A DNA stretch of 8,790 nt. It comes from Phycisphaerae bacterium SM23_33 (GTDB taxonomy: Bacteria > Planctomycetota > Phycisphaerae > SM23-33). The stretch's first letter is position 1. Each line of letters begins with the position of its first letter. The stretch spans positions 1-8,790 of the forward strand of contig LJUF01000284.1 of assembly GCA_001303665.1 (NCBI GenBank), written 5' to 3'. This document shows positions 6,028 to 8,790 of the stretch, piece after piece. The translations under genes were made by a program, and so were the position numbers. The notes beneath the pieces are model-generated. The model did not search any database, was not told the origin of the DNA, and saw only the letters and a program-made list of their open reading frames with translations.

Positions 6028-6369
6028 ATGCCAGACAAGCACACCACCAAGAAGTCGCGAGCAGCCGAGGCCGAGCAAGCGGCCTCCGGCCCGTCCCACC
6101 CCGGCCGCGAACGCCGCAAACTGAAAGACCGCCGAAGCGTGGTGGACCGCCGGCTGGGCCTGGAACGGCGGCGGGGACCCGGCCGGCGACGCCAGGATCA
6201 GCGCCGCGCCGCCGAAGAAGGCGAGATGACCGACGAGCAGTTCCAGTTCATCATGGCCGTCGACCAGTACAAACGCGTCAACAACCGCCCCTTCCCCACC
6301 TGGACCGAAGTCCTGGACGTCATCCACGCCCTGGGCTATCGAAAAGTTGCCGAACCCAAGGATCTGTAG
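6028..6369 (+). CDS. Small Arg-rich protein with conserved C-terminal 'FPTWTEVLDVIHALGYRKV' domain (function unknown)
   Basis: The 113-residue protein has two parts. Residues 1-66 look disordered and strongly basic: 15 arginines lie between 27 and 60 in a spaced pattern of RR pairs (ERR, DRR, DRR, ERRR, GRRR, QRR). Residues 68-107 form a compact domain, FQFIMAVDQYKRVNNRPFPTW followed by TEVLDVIHALGYRKV. I recognise it as a recurrent short domain of unknown function in planctomycetes and other bacteria. The start at 6028 is supported by GGGAG (6016-6020), 7 bases upstream. It ends in tandem TAGTAG stops, and the following membrane protein gene begins 27 bases later, so the two are probably co-transcribed. 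The basic half could bind nucleic acid or an acidic partner; this is an inference from charge alone. Confidence 0.7.
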   Translation: MPDKHTTKKSRAAEAEQAASGPSHPGRERRKLKDRRSVVDRRLGLERRRGPGRRRQDQRRAAEEGEMTDEQFQFIMAVDQYKRVNNRPFPTWTEVLDVIHALGYRKVAEPKDL

Positions 6370-6395
6370 TAGAATATCCTTAGAGAAATGTCGCC

Positions 6396-7040
6396 GTGAT
6401 CGGGATCGAACAACTGAGCCTGTCGGCGCAGGTGGCGGTGGTCGTGGCCCCCGTGGCCGTCTACTTCTTCCTGCTGGGCCTGCTCAACAGCCAGCCCCGG
6501 CCCCAGCTCGTCAGCGGACGGACCGATTTCATCCTGCTCAATGCGGCCTTCCTGCCGGTCTTCTGCGTGCCCGTGCTGAATTACCTTGCCGCCTCGGCCT
6601 GGGCGATGCCGGCCGTCCTCGGTGGCTTGCTGGCGGCGACCACGCTCATGGCGCCCCGCCGCTACGGAAGCTGGGTCATCTACAACATCTCCTTGCCCGA
6701 CGCCCTGCGGGCCGCCGAGAGGGCCCTCCAGGCCATGGGCGAACCCTCCCAGCGCCGCGGCCGGGCCCTGGTGCTGGCTCACCGCGACATCAGGCTCCGC
6801 CTGGCCTGCCTGCCCCTGCTGCGGAACGTGTCCATCTCCGTCGACGGGTCCGACCTCAAGGCCTTCGGCAAAGCCTTTGAAGGCCTCTTCGGCGCCGAGC
6901 TGGTGGCGGTACCGGCCGGGACCACCCCCATGGCCGTCACCTTCCTGCTGATCGGCATCGCCATGCTGGTGGCCCCGCTGGGCCTGTTCGCCGACCGCGT
7001 GCCCGAGATGGTCCGGCTCATCACCGACCTGGTGAAGTAG
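6396..7040 (+). CDS. Predicted four-helix membrane protein of unknown function
   Basis: This 214-residue protein has hydrophobic segments at about residues 11-30, 45-64, 66-86 and 178-198. A soluble domain of about 90 residues (88-176) lies between the third and fourth helices and contains PDALRAAERALQAMGEP and RLRLACLPLLRNVSISVDGSDLKAFGKAFEGLF. I do not recognise the family. The start must be the GTG at 6396: the frame is closed by a TAG at 6381 and no ATG lies between. The ribosome binding site is weak. A three-codon reading frame (ATG at 6388) ends in a TGA that overlaps this GTG, so start-stop coupling is possible. It lies 26 bases after the Arg-rich protein gene and probably shares its transcript. 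Confidence 0.65.
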   Translation: MIGIEQLSLSAQVAVVVAPVAVYFFLLGLLNSQPRPQLVSGRTDFILLNAAFLPVFCVPVLNYLAASAWAMPAVLGGLLAATTLMAPRRYGSWVIYNISLPDALRAAERALQAMGEPSQRRGRALVLAHRDIRLRLACLPLLRNVSISVDGSDLKAFGKAFEGLFGAELVAVPAGTTPMAVTFLLIGIAMLVAPLGLFADRVPEMVRLITDLVK

Positions 7041-7064
7041 CCTCGCGCGGCGGCGGAATTGCGC

Positions 7065-7092
7065 TTGAACGATCCGGCGATTTTCTTAAGCT
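7065..7092 (+). promoter_or_regulatory. Candidate promoter of rpmE
   Basis: TTGAAC (7065-7070) and TAAGCT (7087-7092) are 16 bases apart in the 97-base gap before rpmE. The -10 match is only 3 of 6, so this is a weak call supported mostly by position. Confidence 0.3.
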
Positions 7093-7137
7093 GGTGAAGC
7101 CACCGGCCTGCGACGAAGAGCCGGGGCAGTGAAAGCC

Positions 7138-7362
7138 ATGAAACAGAAGATACATCCGGAATACCAGCAAGTGACCGTCACCTGCGCGTGCGGCAACAGC
7201 TTCCACACCCGCTCGACGATGTGCAAGGACATCCGCGTGGAGATCTGTTCGGCCTGCCACCCGTTCTACACGGGCAAGCAGAAGTTCGTGGACACGGCCG
7301 GCCGGGTGGAGAAATTCCAGCGCAAGTACGGCGGGGAGTACTTCAAGCGGACCAAGAAGTAG
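7138..7362 (+). CDS. rpmE: 50S ribosomal protein L31 (zinc-binding form)
   Basis: This 74-residue protein matches bacterial ribosomal protein L31, a component of the large subunit that bridges it to the 30S head. It has the family N-terminus MKQKIHPEYQ, the zinc ligands Cys16, Cys18, Cys37 and Cys40 (CACGNSF and CSACHPFYTGKQ) at the same positions as in E. coli L31, and the conserved GRVEKFQRKYG. Keeping all four cysteines marks it as the zinc (C+) form, used when zinc is plentiful; the zinc-free paralogue is not in this window. The ATG at 7138 is preferred over a GTG at 7129 because it reproduces the family N-terminus. No strong ribosome binding site is seen at either. It precedes prfA by 116 bases, a common bacterial arrangement. 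Confidence 0.95.
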   Translation: MKQKIHPEYQQVTVTCACGNSFHTRSTMCKDIRVEICSACHPFYTGKQKFVDTAGRVEKFQRKYGGEYFKRTKK

Positions 7363-7389
7363 CTGGGCCGGCTCTTCGGATCGGGCGGC

Positions 7390-7409
7390 GGCGCCGGTGC
7401 GCCGGCGCC
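7390..7409 (+). terminator. GC-rich hairpin between rpmE and prfA
   Basis: GGCGCCGG and CCGGCGCC form a perfect 8-bp stem around a TGCG tetraloop, 27 bases after the rpmE stop. No U-tract follows (only CTTTG ten bases on). It may be an attenuator, a partial terminator or an mRNA 3'-end stabiliser that sets the ratio of L31 to release factor transcripts. The structure is clear; the function is inferred. Confidence 0.45.
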
Positions 7410-7478
7410 CGTGTGCTTTGTCCGGTCCGGCAGGATGAGTGCGCGCCCCGCCGGCGGCGGATCCGCCCTGGATAAACC

Positions 7479-8585
7479 ATGTCCGAACTACCGGCCAACC
7501 TGATTGCCAGGCTCGACGCCACGGCCAAACGCTACGATGAGGTCACCCGGCAGATGAACGATCCGGCCGTGGCCTCGGACCCCGCGCGGATCGTGGCAGC
7601 GGCCAAGGAGCAGGCCCACCTGGCCCGCATCGTCGAGCCCTACCGGGAGTACATCTCGCTGCGGGGGCAAGTCCGCGACGCCCAGTCCATCCTCAACGAC
7701 CCGGCCTCCGAGGAGGCCCTCAAGGAGCTGGCCGCCAGCGAGCTGGAGGAGCTCACCGCCCGCGGCGACGCCCTGCTGGAGCAGATCACCCAGCACCTGA
7801 TCCTGTCCGACCGCGCCGACGTCGACTCCGTCCTGCTGGAGATCCGCGCCGGCACCGGCGGCGAGGAGGCCGCCCTCTTCGCCGCCGACCTGCTGAACAT
7901 GTACATCCACTACGCCGAGCGAAAACGCTGGAAGGCCGAGGTCCTCTCGGCCAGCGGCACCGACCTGGGCGGCTTCCGAGAGGCCATCGTCAACGTCAAG
8001 GGCGACGGGGTGTATCAGCAACTGGCCTTCGAGGCCGGGGGCCACCGCGTTCAGCGCGTCCCCAAGACCGAAGCCCAGGGCCGCATCCACACCTCCGCCG
8101 CCACCGTCGCCGTCCTGCCCGAACCCCAGGACGTCGACGTCCAGATCGACTGGGATAAGGACGTCATCGAGCACGTCAGCCGCGCCGGCGGCCCCGGCGG
8201 CCAGAACGTCAACAAGGTCTCCTCCGCCGTCCGCCTGGAGCACGCCCCCACCGGCATCACCGTCTCCATGCGCGACGAAAAGAGCCAGCACAAGAACCGC
8301 GCCAAGGCCCGCCGCGTCCTCGCCAGCCGCGTCTACGAGCACCACCGCGCCGCACAGCAGGCCGCCGAGGCCGCCGCACGAAAGTCCATGATCGGCTCCG
8401 GCGACCGCTCCCAACGCGTCCGCACCTACAATTTCCCCCAGAACCGCTGCACCGATCACCGCCTCAAGGGCCAGGGCCAGGAAGGCGCCAACTTCAACCT
8501 CCAGCAGGTCCTCGCCGGCGACCTGGACGAGCTGACCTCCGCCCTGCTGGCCCAGGAAACCGCCCAACGCCTCGCCGAGCTGTGA
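7479..8585 (+). CDS. prfA: Peptide chain release factor 1 (RF1)
   Basis: The 368-residue protein recognises UAA and UAG stop codons in the ribosomal A site and triggers release of the finished protein. The N-terminal helical domain (1-105) is followed by the conserved RAGTGGEEAALFAADLL (123-139). The stop-codon tripeptide of RF1 type is Pro195-Lys196-Thr197 in HRVQRVPKTEAQGRIHTS; the PxT pattern distinguishes it from RF2, which has SPF. The catalytic GGQ is at 240-242 within AGGPGGQNVNKVSSAVR; its Gln is normally methylated by PrmC. The C-terminal GSGDRSQRVRTYNFPQNRCTDHR is also typical. Length is normal for the family. The ATG at 7479 has only a weak upstream GGAT, but it gives the usual RF1 N-terminus. 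The gene follows rpmE; no prmC start is visible in the 205 bases after it. Confidence 0.97.
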   Translation: MSELPANLIARLDATAKRYDEVTRQMNDPAVASDPARIVAAAKEQAHLARIVEPYREYISLRGQVRDAQSILNDPASEEALKELAASELEELTARGDALLEQITQHLILSDRADVDSVLLEIRAGTGGEEAALFAADLLNMYIHYAERKRWKAEVLSASGTDLGGFREAIVNVKGDGVYQQLAFEAGGHRVQRVPKTEAQGRIHTSAATVAVLPEPQDVDVQIDWDKDVIEHVSRAGGPGGQNVNKVSSAVRLEHAPTGITVSMRDEKSQHKNRAKARRVLASRVYEHHRAAQQAAEAAARKSMIGSGDRSQRVRTYNFPQNRCTDHRLKGQGQEGANFNLQQVLAGDLDELTSALLAQETAQRLAEL

Positions 8586-8790
8586 GGCCCCCGCCTGCCC
8601 CAAAACCGCCGCCCGGACCTGTCCACCAGGGGTATCCGCCGAACGCCTCTTGAAGGGATTTGAGTGCCTCCTGGGCGCGAGAGCCGTCGCCACCGGGCGG
8701 ACGCCGTCGGCGCAACGTATTGCCAAAGAAAGGCTTGCCGCAGGCGACCGAGCCCACCCGCCTGACGCCGCCCCCCGCCGCTGAGTCAAA
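8586..8790. other. Region after prfA with no supported gene
   Basis: These 205 bases show no ORF with a credible start, ribosome binding site or recognisable protein sequence on either strand, and no clear hairpin with a T-run. A frame on the plus strand is open to a TGA near 8781, but it has no plausible start and only low-complexity, Arg/Ala-rich translation. If prmC follows prfA here, as it often does, it must begin beyond the right edge. Confidence 0.5.

Noticed and set aside
7488..8789. 433-codon minus-strand ORF opposite prfA
   Set aside because: Antisense shadow of prfA; repetitive Gly/Ala/Val composition and no recognisable domain.

Overview
This is an 8.8 kb stretch of GC-rich chromosomal DNA of ordinary bacterial gene density. 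The best guess at the source is a planctomycete, possibly Phycisphaerae-like or an environmental genome bin. This rests on the GC-rich coding style, an S24 repressor with an 'ILGRSAAGVPRFW' hinge, a short 'FPTWTEVLDVIHALGYRKV' protein, a DUF2007-type protein with an acidic tail, and a lone oligogalacturonate lyase. It is an inference from family resemblance and not a proof. I see no phage structural genes, transposase, CRISPR array, rRNA or tRNA.

Left part, + strand (1-2219). The window opens inside an S24/LexA-type self-cleaving repressor whose DNA-binding N-terminus lies off the left edge. A 414-bp non-coding gap follows. It carries a 62-bp sequence present twice in tandem (671-794), with internal symmetry that could be operator or RNA structure. 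Next comes a cytoplasmic oligogalacturonate lyase-like beta-propeller protein (1026-2219). A GC palindrome separates it from the convergent minus-strand block.

Middle part, - strand (5225 down to 2312). Read in transcription order, this holds an M48 metalloprotease lipoprotein, an alpha/beta-hydrolase lipoprotein and a DUF763 protein. The M48 gene is broken: zinc-site motif HExxH and the downstream ExxxD motif are in different frames and far too close together. The hydrolase has its own strong sigma70-type promoter. The DUF763 gene has a perfect TATAAT 8 bases before its ATG and no ribosome binding site, which suggests a leaderless transcript. These three genes look like separate units rather than a pathway.

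Right part, + strand (5424-8585). An AT-richer divergent promoter region (about 5241-5423) leads into a DUF2007-like protein with a 59-residue Asp/Glu tail. It is followed by a small Arg-rich protein with a conserved C-terminal domain, preceded by a promoter resembling the flagellar sigma28 (FliA) type, and then a four-helix membrane protein. The block ends with two translation genes, rpmE (ribosomal protein L31, zinc form) and prfA (peptide chain release factor 1), with a GC hairpin between them. The final 205 bases hold no gene I can support.

I found no convincing undescribed system. The points most worth checking are the tandem repeat beside the S24 repressor, the broken M48 gene, the possible leaderless DUF763 gene and the FliA-like promoter.
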